Positions 33,360 to 44,470 of a stretch of 64,000 nt of DNA are shown in pieces. The stretch covers positions 8,861,501 to 8,925,500 of the forward strand of contig NC_057818.1 of the NCBI RefSeq assembly GCF_910594005.1, given 5' to 3'. Positions within the stretch are counted from its first letter, which is position 1. Each line of letters starts with the position of its first letter. The notes under the pieces were generated by a model. It made no database searches. It had not been told where the DNA came from and worked only from the letters and a program-made list of their open reading frames with translations. Source of the DNA: Cervus elaphus (taxonomy: Eukaryota > Chordata > Mammalia > Artiodactyla > Cervidae). A program made the position numbers and the translations under genes.

Positions 33360-34211
33360 GACACATATATTTGGTTACTGCTTTTCATTTAAATTGGAAA
33401 ATAAGAGGGAAAATATAAGTAATGTTTCCTTAGTAAAGTAAGAATCAGAAAAAACAGAAAACTAATCAAAATGTTTACAAGTTGACACTTTAGTGTGGCA
33501 GGGCAAAAAATAAAATAACCTCTGAGAAGTCAAGTGATGAGGAAAAAAGGAGGAAACACAAAAGCACAATGTATGTACAAGAAGCAGGGCAGAGCCTTTA
33601 AAGAATGCTATATGACATTCAACTAATTAGTTTGAAAAATCATAGTGAAATGCTAAAACAGTTTCCAAGAGGCTATCAAAATTGATCCATTTGTCTAGAT
33701 CAATAACTATTTATTTGAATAGAACTCTTTTTTTAAAGTTTCATACTGTCACTTAAGTAAAATGGCATTGGGTCTGTAAGATTTAATAGGCAAGTAATTT
33801 CAAAGATTAACTGATTTTCACAACATGTAATGTTATCCAGAATGTTTAAAAGTTAGGCAATTCCTAGTCTGCTTTGAATCAGGAATGATTCTGTAACTGA
33901 GTTGAAATACTTCAAACCACAAACTGCAGTTCTCTTTTATATGGGAATATAAATACAAAAATTCTAAATAAGAGATTATTAAACTGAGCCCAGTAATGTA
34001 TTTCAATAATAGCACACACTAAGAACTCGATACCATCATAAAAGTACCATTTAATAATAGAGAATCTGTTAATAGATTGACCCTCTTCAATCTGCCAATG
34101 AAGATATTTTTTTATCTCAGAGAAAGTCAAAAAGATATTTAATAAAATTAAGCATCAAATGCTTCTAGCATTTTATCTAAATACTTTCTAAATGCCTTAA
34201 ACAACATCCAT
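33360..34211. other. Unassigned AT-rich DNA
   Basis: No element can be named. It is possibly the continuation of an old LINE that hosts the BovB insertion. Confidence 0.4.
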
Positions 34212-34855
34212 CTGTAATGGGTTGAATAGTGCCCTCCAAAAAAGTTCCTGTCCACCAAGAACATCAGAATGTGACCATATTTGGAGAAAGGGTATTTGCA
34301 TGTGTGACTAAGGTAAGGATGGAGATGAAATCATACTGGATTAAGGCAGGCTATAAATCCAATGAGGGTGTCCTTAGAGAAGAATGCGATGTGAAGACGG
34401 AGGCAGGAACCGTAGTGATGCATCTACAGGACAAGGAACCCCAAGGAGTCCTTGCAACCAGCAGAAACTGGAGAAAGGCACGGGGCAGTTTCACTCTCAG
34501 AGTCCCCAGGAGGAATCAACCCTGCCAACACTCTGGCCTCCGGAACTGTGACGGAATCGATTTCTATTGTTTGAAGCCACCCAAGATGCGGTATTTTCTT
34601 AGGACAGCCCTAGGCACTGTGTGCTTAGCCGCTCAGTCCTGTCCGACTCTTTGCGACCCCGTGGACTATAGCCTGCCAGGCTCCTCCATCCATGGGGATT
34701 CTCCAGGCAAGAATACTGGAGTGGGTTGTCATTTCCTCCTCCAGGGCATCTTCCTAACCCAGGGATGGAACCCAGGTCTCCCACATTGCAGGCAGATTCT
34801 TTACCATCTGAGCTACCAGGGAAGCCCAAGACAGTCCTAGGAAATAAATACACCA
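34212..34855 (+). repeat. MLT1 LTR (ERVL-MaLR) split by Bov-tA
   Basis: Plus MLT1: TGTAATGGGTTGAATAGTGCC start, GAATGTGACCATATTTGG, GATGTGAAGACGGAGGCAGG, GGCCTCCGGAACTGTGACGG, then TTTGAAGCCACCCAAGATGC. The 3' end is interrupted at 34,614. After the SINE the last bases resume (CAGTCCTAGGAAATAAATACA). The LTR is nearly complete. The 203-codon open frame spans LTR plus SINE and is not a gene. Confidence 0.88.
34615..34828 (-). repeat. Bov-tA SINE inside MLT1
   Basis: Full-length reversed Bov-tA with the head GGGCTTCCCTGGTAGCTCAG at 34,828. The duplication is GGACAGCCCTAGG (34,602-34,614) versus AGACAGTCCTAGG (34,829-34,841), two mismatches in 13, copying LTR sequence. Confidence 0.93.
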
Positions 34856-35174
34856 TCTTAACCCGAAACCAACATCACCCCTTATAGCAAGAGCATCCCC
34901 GCTAACTTCAGCAACAAGACAGTACTTCCCAAGGAATCATAATAGTTGACGTGTGGCCTGCTGAAGAGGAGGCTCCTCTCTTGCACACACCGACCTCTGA
35001 ATCTATTTAACTGGCAATGTGCAGTGCCTGAGCTGATGCTTTGCAAACCAGGACAGAGGAAGAAAATCACCAGTGAGGTGTCTGACAACTGTCCCTGCAT
35101 TCATTCCTATGACCATTCCTTCTGCAGGTTACAGACATCTGCTTGAATTCTTGAATCCTGCTTTGCCCACTTCT
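34856..35174. other. Unassigned DNA
   Basis: Nothing recognised. Confidence 0.45.
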
Positions 35175-35350
35175 TAGGTCATTCCACACAAGGCACTTAG
35201 CTTTCCTGAGCTGTCCTTCTCTAATCTATAAGATAGAGATCATATACATATACATTTTGCTACAGCAAAGATGCAGCTAAAATAAGAATGGATCAAAAAG
35301 ACACTTAGCTCAAAACCTGGCACACAGTAGGTACTCAATAATTGTTGGTT
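35175..35350 (+). repeat. MIR SINE
   Basis: AGGCACTTAGCTTTCCTGAG, CTTCTCTAATCTATAAGATAG, CAAAACCTGGCACACAGTAGG, then TACTCAATAATTGTTGG. Confidence 0.75.
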
Positions 35351-36654
35351 TCGTTCCTTTCTGAAATATTGACATATCAAGGGTGAGCCTTAGAGATGAG
35401 AATTATATTTGGTCAATTATGTTATTCAGAGTCTCCCAATTGTGGTAAAACTATAGATTTAAAAATCTCCTCATAGATCAATTTCTCTAAGTCGATTGAA
35501 TTACAGACAGGTAATTCACATACTGAAGCAAGAGGGAAGAAAGAATTTTGTTGGTGAGGGTGTATTTTTTTTTTAATTAGCCTATGAATCACTGAAATGC
35601 AATGTTTCATCATCACTTTCTATTTATAAAGATAGTGGTGGCCAAATGGTCTAAGCCTATACACACCAATGGGAGAAACAGACCTTTATGTACCAAGAGC
35701 AGTTGATTTCACAGGTTGTTTACTGCACAGTTTTTAATTTAACATTTTCCCAGAGGCCTTTAGAATTATTGTATGCATTTTGAAAAGTCCAATAAATATT
35801 TGTCATTTTATATAGAGCCATCATTTTTTGTTTGTTTGTGGGTTCCCCTCCCCTCTCAAACACAAATCAAGTGAAATATTTAAGGTCTGAGCCAAGCACC
35901 CAGGAGCTTATTCAAAATGAGTCCAAATGAATTTGCTGGCAAATGCTGGGAGTATGGAAATGAGGTTAAACTTAAGAATCCCCGAGTGGGCTGGAGAAGG
36001 AATGCTATGCAGGATGCCCTCTGGGGCAAGCTAGACTAGAAACCTGAGTAGCCGAGAATTAGCCCAGAGCGGTGTGCCTGGCAAGGAGGGGCCGGGGAGA
36101 GGTGCCTGGAAGGTCAAGGGGCAGGAGGCAGGGAGATCCAGTGTCTGGAAACCAAGAGGGAGGGGCCACTGCCCTCCCCCAGCCCACCTCCAGCACACAC
36201 ACCCCGAGTCAGTCATCTGACGGCCAAAGGACAGCCAGTTAAAACCACCCTCCTAGCACGATCCTGCACTACGCGCTATGCTCGCCGACTAAGTCTAACA
36301 TGTTTATTTGGAGTTCCCAAGTCACCCAGTTGCATCGGTCCTTTTTTTTTTTTTTTTTTTAACATCACTCAAATCAGTCTTGTCACTTACTTGCAAATCC
36401 CTGCGCATTGAGAGCCTACTGATGCTCGGTGGGGCCAGGACGAAAGGTGAGCTGAAACGTGCACAGTCTCTGCCTTGCTGACCTCGGTGTTTAACCGGGA
36501 GGTCTGCTCCTCTGTCCCGCTTCTCACAGACTTGACCCAGAGCATACGTCTGCCTCCTATGAACCACCCCAATCTCCCCGCCTTCAGTCTGCTGTCTTCT
36601 CCCTCACCCTCCACATTCAGGAGATAACAATTCCGTCATATTACTCAACTGAGA
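35351..36654. other. Unassigned DNA with candidate conserved island
   Basis: The part at 35,700-35,960 is repeat-free and AT-rich with TTTAATTTAA and TATAGAGCCATCA words. The part at 36,040-36,240 is GC-rich. A 19-base T-run lies at 36,342-36,360. No coding signal. Confidence 0.4.
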
Positions 36655-37020
36655 AATACATGCTGGCTCTCTGTTGCCTACAGAAAGTGAAAGTTGCTCA
36701 GTTGTGTCCGACTCTTTGCGAGTCCATGGACTATACAGTCCATGGAATTCTCCAGGCCAGAATACTGGAGTGGGTAATCTATCCCTTCTCCAGCAGATCT
36801 TGCTGATCCAGGAATAGAACCGAGGTCTCCTGCATTGCAGGCAGATTCTTTACTAACTGAGTTATCAGGGAAGCTCAATTGTCTACAGAACAAAGTCCCA
36901 ACTCCTTAGTAAAATGTAGAAGAGTCTGGCCTGAATTTCCATTTCTTCCCTCTAGCCTCATCTTCAGGCTCTACTCCTACTTGAATTTTATGTTTCAGCA
37001 ACTCCAAGAGATTGTTACTT
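36655..37020 (+). repeat. L2 LINE fragment split by Bov-tA
   Basis: L2 text TGGCTCTCTGTTGCCTACAGAA ends at 36,685 and resumes after the SINE as TTGTCTACAGAACAAAGTCC, CAACTCCTTAGTAAAATG, GTCTGGCCTGAATTTCC and CTAGCCTCATCTTCAGGC. Confidence 0.7.
36686..36878 (-). repeat. Bov-tA SINE inside L2
   Basis: Reversed Bov-tA with a partly decayed head (AGCTTCCCTGATAACTCAG). Flanking duplication TTGCCTACAGAA (36,674-36,685) versus TTGTCTACAGAA (36,879-36,890), one mismatch in 12. Confidence 0.92.
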
Positions 37021-37229
37021 TCCCAAGATACTACGTTGGATCACACTCCCAGCCTTGGTGCTTCCACTCAGCCTTCTAAATTAGGCTGGACTGTGATATC
37101 TTCCCAAATTTCTACCTGTATTATGCGCCCCCCCGGTCTAGTTGGTCTTACATATTGGACACTCTACAAATGGTGTTCTGGATTGTCCCCGTCAAAATGC
37201 AATCTGCATATCACAAAGTGCATGCTTCA

Positions 37230-37335
37230 GTTCAGGTGAGTATTTATTGAAACCTAAACTGAGGCACTCTGCTCGACTTGGGGGCTACAGATTGAATAAG
37301 ACATGACCCTATACCCCGTGGTTCTCACCATCTAT
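37230..37335 (-). repeat. L2 LINE 3' fragment
   Basis: Reversed L2: GAGTATTTATTGAAACCTAAACTGAGGC, then CTCGACTTGGGGGCTACAG. Confidence 0.5.
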
Positions 37336-37507
37336 TTCAAGGGACATAAGTAAGAAAACAAGGGCAGTGATGGGTGATTTATTAAATAACACAATATTAT
37401 AATATATGATAAAATTAAAATTATGTATTTCATATGGATGAGTAGTTGCTTTTAACTAAGAGAAGGCTTCCTAGAATAGCCGATTCCTGAATTAGGCATC
37501 AAGAGAT

Positions 37508-37962
37508 TATGGTAGACAGAATAATGGTCCCCAAAGATACTCACCTCCTAACACCTAGAACCTGTGAATATGTTTACCCTGCTTTGCAGATGTGATTAAG
37601 GATACTAAGATGGGAAGAGTATGTGAGATTATCCAGATGGGCCCAACATGATCAAACGAGTCCTTCCTTAAAAGAGGGAGGAAGGTCAGAGGCAGAGAGA
37701 TCTGAAGATGCTACACTGCCAGCTTTGAAGATGGAAGAAAGGGCCATGAGCCAAGAAATGCAGGTGGCTTCCAGCAACTGGAAAAAGACAAGGAAGTAGA
37801 TTCTCCACTGGAGCCTCCATAAGGAATGCAGCCCAGTGATACTTCGATTTTAGCCCAGAGACCCATATTGGGCTCCTGACTTCCAGAAGTGTAAGAGAAT
37901 ACATTTGTGTCTTTTTAAGCCACTAATTTTGTGACAATTGCTTAGAGAAACAACAGGAAACT
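37508..37962 (+). repeat. MLT1 LTR (ERVL-MaLR)
   Basis: Near full length: GACAGAATAATGGTCCCCAA, ATGTTTACCCTGCTTTGCAGATGTGATTAAGG, GAAGATGCTACACTGCCAGC, CTTCCAGAAGTGTAAGAGAA, TTTTTAAGCCACTAATTTTG, then TAGAGAAACAACA. No internal retroviral sequence is adjacent. Confidence 0.88.
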
Positions 37963-38106
37963 CACAAACAGATATACAGGCGTTTAGTGGGAATTCTCTA
38001 GAGAAACAATATGTGCAGAGCAAGGGTCCTAGACCATTTCTCAATGTGAGAAAAGCTCGGCAGAGTCATCAGAGAGCTGGTAAGCCAAAGTTACCATCAG
38101 AGGTGG

Positions 38107-38262
38107 GCGTCCCACGTGGCACTAGTGGAAAAGAACCCCCCTGCTCATGCAGGAGATGTAAGCAATGCAGGTTCAATCCCTGGTTCGGGAGGATCCCCTG
38201 GAATAGGAAATGGCAACCCAACCTCAGTATTCTTGCCTGGGAAGTCCCATGGACAGAGGAGC
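38107..38262 (+). repeat. Bov-tA SINE, diverged
   Basis: Head GTCCCACGTGGCACTAGTGG is decayed. Box B-like GGTTCAATCCCTGGTTCGG and the Bov-A body are clear. The end is truncated at GGAGCC. The 142- and 183-codon open frames over this region are not genes. Confidence 0.85.
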
Positions 38263-39247
38263 CACTGGAGCTCTGGAATGTTGGCAGTGATGGTGGTAAA
38301 AGTGAAGACAGGGATGGCCGTTCTTTACCTGCACAGGAGGAGTTCAATAGAAGTGTCCCTGGTCCAGCCTTTTTGGATAAAGGCCACCTGGACCCAAGAG
38401 GAGGCACCAGAGAGCTCTTTGGTGTCAGAGCAGGTCACGAGGGAAAAAGAATCAACTTCCCAGGCAATGGTGGTGAATGGCAAAGGTGACCCTCAGAAGA
38501 GTCGGCGGCTTAGTTCCATCAGCAGGTGCGAGTTCAGCCACTGACCCCGTCTTGCAAACGCTCCTCTCTCTCGTGACTGCAGACTCAGACAGGTGACCTC
38601 TAGAGGTGAGGCTCTCAGGAGACTTCAGGTTCTTCCTATCTTGGGTGAGGCCAGAAATACCCCAGGCAGAGAGACGTCCAGGCAGGATGTCCTCAGAGCT
38701 GGCTGTGAGTGGCCACTGGGAAGGGAAGGCAGAGGCAAGTGAGACCGATAGGGCAGAAGTAGGGTGAAGTCCAGGAAAGTTCAAGCATTTAATTTTGTCC
38801 TGATTTTGTCTGAGGCTAAGGGGTCAAGCCATTTCTTATTTTATCCAAGTCAGCCCAGCAGCCTCTAGAGAGAAGACAATGGCACTGCTGCAGTATTTCC
38901 AAAGCCCTAGACTAAATGTCTTAGCGCTGCCCTGAGGCACCTAAAACACCCCTGGGAGTTAGAACCTCACCCGGCTTAAAATAAGAGTGTTACCCAGGGC
39001 TCAACAATGAGCAGGTGGAGTGGGGGACTTCAGTACCGTGTGGGGCCTATGTCAGCTGGCCCAACCCTTTCCAGCTGTTTTGTGGGAAAACTGCGTTTGC
39101 TTTGTGATGAAAGTTCCCTTGGGACCCGGGACTCACTCCAAGAGCCATTTTGACAGAGAAGTTTCCTCTCACAAGGCTGCCTCAAGCTTGGGTTCACATC
39201 ACACTCATCTCTAGGCCCTGATCAGAGGTTCGTAGGTGTTCTCACTG
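38263..39247. other. Unassigned DNA
   Basis: Two long overlapping plus-strand frames enter from the SINE and a minus frame opposes them. No domain, splice pattern or repeat is recognised. Confidence 0.45.
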
Positions 39248-39466
39248 TTGTTTCGTTGCTAAGTTGTGTCCAACACTTTTGTAACCCCATGGACTGGAGC
39301 CCACCAGACTCCTCTGTCCATGGGATTTCCCAGGCAAAAATACTGGAGTGGGGTGCCATTTCCTTCTGCAGGGCATCTTCCCGACCCAGGAATCGAACTC
39401 AGATCTTCTGTGCATCTCCTGCATTGCAGAGAGATTCTTTTACTGCTGAGCTACTGGGGAAGTCCT
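39248..39466 (-). repeat. Bov-tA SINE
   Basis: Reversed Bov-tA: CTAAGTTGTGTCCAACAC at the left, GGACTTCCCCAGTAGCTCAG head at 39,466. Box B-like GAGTTCGATTCCTGGG. Confidence 0.92.
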
Positions 39467-39892
39467 TCTCGTGTAGTCACAGTCAAAATCTCTCTGGAAG
39501 CGCTTTCTCATACTTCCTGAATGAGGGCCACGCCTAGAAAGACCTCTCAAGCTCTCCGAAGGCTTTCCATCTGGGACAAGGGTCCAGTTGAAACTTCTGC
39601 AGAAGGGACACCTGTGTGAGGATCTGAAGGGTAAGAGGGGACTAACTAGGCAAAGAAGGGGCCTGTTTTCCAGCAAAGATGAAATTTAAGAAGCCAGGGG
39701 GAAGGCTGGAGCCAGACAGTACAGGTTTACCAGAGCCAGTAGGTAACTCCTCCCCACTCCACATTCAGTAACATCACATGTGAAGCCTAAAATGGGGGGA
39801 GTATTTACACCACAGAAACTGGCAGATGCTACAGATCAAGGCTTCTTAAAGTTTCATTTGAGGATAAGGACCTTATCTTTCTGGCACTCTTT
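39467..39892. other. Unassigned DNA
   Basis: Nothing recognised. Confidence 0.45.
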
Positions 39893-40080
39893 TTATAAAC
39901 ATTATTTATTTATTTGGCTGTACTGGGTCTTGGTTGCAGCACACGGAGTCTTCAGTCTTTGTGGTGGCATGTGGGCCCTTCAGCTGCAGCGTGTGGGATC
40001 CGGTTCCCTGACCAGGGGTTGGACTCAGCCCACTGCCTTCGGAGCATAGAGTCTTAGCCACTGAACCACCAGGGAAGTCC
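39893..40080 (-). repeat. CHR-type SINE
   Basis: A TTATTTATTTATTTGGCTGT tail is followed by ACTGGGTCTTGGTTGCAGC, CCGGTTCCCTGACCAGGGG, and the reversed head CACTGAACCACCAGGGAAGTCC. Confidence 0.9.
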
Positions 40081-40621
40081 GGGATTCTTGTTGCTAGCAG
40101 CTTACCTGGCAGATTACAGAAGCTCACTAATTGTGAATTTGGGGGGAAGTGAGCTGAATGAAGTTACAGAATTCAGTCATCTGCTTTCCCAACCTACGGC
40201 TTAACCTATAAAATGGTTGAGAATCAGCTGGAAGGAAGAGAGAAAAAACCAGGATGAGAACCCAAACTTCTCCTGATTGGTTCTCAGAGAGGCAAGTTCC
40301 CATCAGCTTTGAGCAGCAGCTCTTCCACTCATTGAGAATAAGGGCAGTCAAATACCTGAATCTCAATTTCCTCACACCTCTGACAATTAGTCTCAGTTAC
40401 AACTTCTGGTAGAAAGCATTGGTGTGGTGTGTACTGGGTTTTTCTCATCCCAGTGCCATGTAGGGACTCTCAAGGACTCAGTAATTCACAGGGTTGTCAA
40501 CTTGCTTTGGGTGGGGGGGAACTGGTGTCCAGCTTTTTCTACAAAAGTGATAATATGTGTAGACATATATGTTATGAATATGAGCTTAATTTTAAGAGTG
40601 GGAGTTCCAGAGATGGTCATA
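40081..40621. other. Unassigned DNA
   Basis: Nothing recognised. A G-run (GGGTGGGGGGGAA) lies at about 40,509-40,521. Confidence 0.45.
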
Positions 40622-40800
40622 TTTAGATTCAGATCTTGATTCTATCAGTATTTTTAGTTACAGGGACAACTTATTTATCTTCTCCTTATCTACAATTATT
40701 CTGATACCTCCTAAAATTGTGATGAAGCTTTATTGAGATAATGCAAGTATAATCCTTGGCATATAGCCTACTGCATAATAAGTTTCCCATAAACAGTAGT
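40622..40800 (+). repeat. MIR SINE
   Basis: GATTCAGATCTTGATTCTATC, GGGACAACTTATTTATCTTC, ATTGAGATAATGCAAGTATAAT, then CCTTGGCATATAGCC. Confidence 0.65.
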
Positions 40801-40949
40801 CAAAGGTTTTAAGAAACAAAAATGTGAGACGTGCAGGAGATCCAGAGATGACTTAGACAAATGTCCCTCACTGGAGAGCTACCACTTAAGGGAAACCAGG
40901 CACCAGTGGGCCTTCTGGATGCTTGCAATTTATTACTTGCAGTGCTGAA

Positions 40950-41105
40950 ACAGCCCAACTAGCTCCATATAATTATTTTCCTAATGATGAACTTGAGGGC
41001 AAGAGAGGTTATGGAGCATAAGGCCACAGTTCATATAAGGCCACTAGAATTTTAACCTGGTTTTCCTGTTTTCAAAACCTATGATATTCTCTATATTATG
41101 CTACC
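40950..41105 (-). repeat. MIR SINE
   Basis: ATAATTATTTTCCTAATGATG, AACTTGAGGGCAAGAGAGG and ACTAGAATTTTAACCTGG follow reversed MIR order. It faces the plus MIR at 40,622-40,800. Confidence 0.6.
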
Positions 41106-41439
41106 TTGATAGGTAAGAAAGTCCCAAGGGAAAGCCTCTTTCAAAATTTTTAATTTGTCCAAGATAAAATAATAATAATATCCAAGCTACAATTCAAGTC
41201 TTTGAAACCTACCCTGGTGTAGTTTGCATCAACCCAGCACCCCACACAAGTAGATTTAGATCAGCTCTATTCAGGACATTAGTAGGTCAAAATAAACTAC
41301 ATGTGTGGGTCAATGCTGGAATTCAAACGCTCCTGTTCACAGGTGCAAACAGAGGACATTAAATGCCTTTTGTTACCCAAATGTATGAACAATAACTCTG
41401 TTTTTTTCCACACTAATCCCACACTTCTAAACTCCCCAG
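41106..41439. other. Unassigned DNA
   Basis: Short AT-rich stretch with an (AAT)4-like run at 41,168-41,180. No element named. Confidence 0.4.
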
Positions 41440-41580
41440 CACTACTTCTAGCCCTGTTACCCACTGGATGTGTGCCTCAGTTTCCACATTTAGAAAGAAG
41501 AACCATAATCCTTCACAATGCCACTGTGAGACAAAGCCATCTGAATTCACTAGGTGTAATTCTGTGTACAAAATGGGTGC
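41440..41580 (+). repeat. MIR-like fragment
   Basis: CTGTTACCCACTGGATGTGT, GCCTCAGTTTCCACATTTAG and CACTGTGAGACAAAG keep MIR order. Confidence 0.5.
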
Positions 41581-41626
41581 CCGTCCACATTCAGTTTCCT
41601 TCCTTTCCCCAGAAACACAACTTTGG

Positions 41627-41833
41627 GCTTCCCTGGTGGCTCAGAAGGTAAGAATCTGCCTGCAATGCAGAAGACCAGGTTTGATCCCTGAGTCGAGAAG
41701 ATCCCCTGGAGAAGGGAATGGCTACCCACTCCAGTATTCTTGCCTGGAAAATCCCACGAACAGAGGAGCCTGGTGGGCTACAGTCCTTAGGGTCACACAA
41801 AAGAGTCTCTGACACAACGGAGCGACTAACACG
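41627..41833 (+). repeat. Bov-tA SINE
   Basis: Well-preserved head GGGCTTCCCTGGTGGCTCAG and full body. End ACACAACGGAGCGACTAACAC. Confidence 0.94.
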
Positions 41834-42537
41834 TTGTCATCTAGCTGCATCCTAAGCTCAGCACTGGGGAGGACACAGTATTCTATAGGGTACGCCCTGA
41901 ACCATGAGTAACCCCAGCCCTTGTTTATGCCGAGAGATTCCACTATCAGGACTCTCCCTCAATAATGGGTGGTGGTGACGGGAATCAAAGTGCAGTCTTG
42001 GGACATTCAGCAAACATTAACCACTCCACTGGTGATTACTTCACAACGGGCTCTACTGTCTGCCAACCAGTTATCACACGGGACCATGAGTGAGGACAGG
42101 GTAGTCACAGGTGAAGGCTGAGCACCACACTCAGGTACTTTCGGAAATGAGTCAAGTGGGAGAGGCAGAAGGACCAGGTCAGACATCCCCGTTCTGTGAT
42201 GAGTCTGTGGTCCACATCACTGCTTTTGAAGAAATGTATCTGGAGCGCGAGGACCACATTTCAGTCCAGCTCTGCTGGCAACCGGCTGTAGGCCCTGGCG
42301 TGAGTCACCACGCAGACCACATTTATGAACAAGGAGGGTGACACGGTTGGAAAGACTTGAACTTGGATTCCTGGAGCTGCACTCCCCAGCCGCGTGGGCT
42401 TGACCTCACTGGCTGGCTTCACAATCCGCTGCTGCTAAGAATGTTATAGCCCACAGTACAGCTCTACATACTTGAATGTTTGAGATTGTGTCTTGACTGG
42501 TAGGCTTGCCAAGAACACTCCTTCGGTCTGATCCTCT
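41834..42537. other. Unassigned DNA
   Basis: No repeat or exon-like signal is recognised. The 76-codon plus frame at 42,111-42,341 has no recognised domain. Confidence 0.45.
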
Positions 42538-43130
42538 GTATTAGTTTCCCATTGCTGCTACAACAAATTACCACAAACTTAACACAACACAAGCTTAGTA
42601 GCTTAAAACCCAATATTCTTGAGGTCTGAAGTCCAAAGTAGGTCTGTCTTACTGGACTAAAACTGCAGTGTCAGCAGGACTGGGTTCCTCCCAGAGGCTC
42701 TAAGGGAGAATCCTTTTTCTCATCTTTTACAGCTTCTATGGTGGTTCAGTCACTATGTCATGCCCGACTCTTGCGACCCCATGGACTGTAGCCTGCCAGG
42801 CTCCTCTGTCCATGGGATTCTCCAGGCAAGAACACTGGAGTGGGTTGCCATTCCCTTCTCCAGCAGCTTCTATAGACTGCATGCCTTCCTACCTCTTGCT
42901 CCATCTTCAAAATTCATCACTCCGGCCTTTGCTTTGTCCTCATATCTCTGTCTCTGGCATTTGTATTAATTATCCTGGAAGCTTTTGATGATATTGGGCC
43001 TATCCACATAATCTAAAGTAATCTCCCCATCTTGAGAGCCTTACTTTAATCATATCTGCAAAGTCCCTTCTGCCATGTAAGGTAACACATTCACAGATCC
43101 TGAAATTATGATGTGGACATCTTTTTTCTT
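42538..43130 (-). repeat. MLT1 LTR (ERVL-MaLR) split by Bov-tA
   Basis: Reversed MLT1: TTAGTTTCCCATTGCTGCTAC, AAATTACCACAAACTTAAC, GAGGTCTGAAGTCCAAAG, interrupted at 42,739. It resumes as CTTCTATAGACTGCATGCC, TTTGTCCTCATATCTCTGTC, AATCATATCTGCAAAGTCCC, then TGAAATTATGATGTGGACATC. Confidence 0.85.
42740..42863 (-). repeat. Bov-A part of a Bov-tA SINE inside MLT1
   Basis: Only the Bov-A half is present, without the tRNA head (5' truncation). A perfect 10-base duplication CAGCTTCTAT flanks it (42,730-42,739 and 42,864-42,873), so the ends are exact. Confidence 0.93.
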
Positions 43131-43192
43131 GGGGGGGGTGGGTGGGCGGTCAGTGGGGGGAGGCTTATTCTCCCTACTACATCATCTTTTTA

Positions 43193-43387
43193 AAATGTAT
43201 TTATTTTTTCCCTCACTGATTTAATTTGGCTGCACCAGGTCTTAGCTGCAGAAGGTCCTCAATCTTCACTGTGGCGTGCAAACTCTTAGTTGCAGTATGT
43301 GGGAATCTGGTTCCCTGACCAGGAGGTGAACCCAGGCCCCCTGCATTCGGAGTGCAGTCTTAGATACTGGACCGCCAGGGAAGTCCC
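43193..43387 (-). repeat. CHR-type SINE
   Basis: TTTGGCTGCACCAGGTCTTAG, GTGGGAATCTGGTTCCCTGACC, then the reversed head GATACTGGACCGCCAGGGAAGTCC. Confidence 0.9.
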
Positions 43388-43984
43388 CTGCCTACCACAT
43401 CACCTTACAAGCAAAGTTAAATGACAGTCATCTAGGAGAAAGAGTTAAATAATCTCCATTTGCAAACTACTTTGATAATAACAAGTAAATGGAAGGGAAG
43501 AAAGGTTGGGAATCAAAGGAAATTACAGTTTAGCTGGACTGGAGTACATTGAAGCAATGTGAGCTCAGTTAGCATCTGTGAAGTGAGGGTTATAGCGCTG
43601 CTACCCATCACATAGATTTATTTAATGAGATATTATTCATAAAGTATTTCTACAGTGTGGAGATACTAGGAATCCTAACCCAGATACCCTACCTTCTTCA
43701 CACTTACTATGCCATTTACATAAGAATTAAAGAGCTGGTCGGTGAGTGGTCAAGGCTCAGAGACATGGTGACTTTCTGACAAAGTACGTCTCCAGTTACC
43801 TCTCAGAGCAGACCTTGCATGCCTCTCCTGTCAGACTTCATGGTATTCTTTTAGATATTAAAAATAGTAAGCAATGTGAAGGCAATTTAGAGTTCACAAG
43901 GCATTTTCTCCCTTCAACTTCATCACACTCTCTACCCAGGGTGTTAATTCCCTCTACCCAGAGGAGGAGACGAAATGTCAGAGT
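43388..43984. other. Unassigned DNA
   Basis: Nothing recognised except weak MIR-like text around 43,520-43,640. Confidence 0.4.
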
Positions 43985-44096
43985 CAGTTCAGTTCAGTTC
44001 AGTCGCTCAGTCGTTCTGACTCTTTGTGACCCCGTGGACCGCAGCACGCCAGGCCTCCCTGTCCATCACCAACTCCCGGAGCTTACTCAGACTCAC
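43985..44096 (-). repeat. BovB LINE 3' end, short
   Basis: A 112-base reversed BovB tail: (CAGTT)n start, CGCTCAGTCGTTCTGACTC, CCAGGCCTCCCTGTCCATCACC, to GCTTACTCAGACTCAC. An 8-base duplication GTCAGAGT flanks it (43,977-43,984 and 44,097-44,104). Confidence 0.9.
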
Positions 44097-44364
44097 GTCA
44101 GAGTGGTTAAGCCCGAAGTCGCAGCGGTGAGAAGTGGAAAGCCAGGCTCTACTCCCACTTTTCCAACTCTGGCATCACGCCTTTCTGCCATGCCCTGCTA
44201 TCTACTTCCTTGAGTTTTGTCACAATCATGTACTATGGCTGCGAAAGCAAGGCTAAAAGAATCCAACAAAAATTAACAGGCCACTCGTGAGATGACTGAT
44301 CATCATTTTTATTGCTGATATTTTATTCTGAGTATGTTCCTTGGGCTCAAAATACTGGAACTGG

Positions 44365-44470
44365 AGTAATCTGGGCTTGAATCCTGGTTCTGACACTTAG
44401 AAGTCAGTGATATTCTGCAAATCATCTAACCTCTGAGTCTCAGCACCAGCTCCTCCTCCAGGAAAGCCAT
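44365..44470 (+). repeat. MIR fragment
   Basis: CTGGGCTTGAATCCTGGTTC, TGACACTTAGAAGTCAGTG and ATCATCTAACCTCTGAGTC match the MIR 5' half. Confidence 0.65.

Noticed and set aside
34229..34840. 203-codon plus-strand open frame
   Set aside because: It runs through an MLT1 LTR and then antisense through a Bov-tA. No domain.
36342..36360. T19 run as the poly(A) tail of a processed pseudogene on the minus strand
   Set aside because: The adjacent minus-strand sequence shows no recognisable mRNA-like coding text and no flanking duplication was seen.
37938..38544. 183- and 142-codon overlapping plus-strand frames
   Set aside because: They cross an MLT1 end and a Bov-tA in two different frames. This is chance openness, with no domain.
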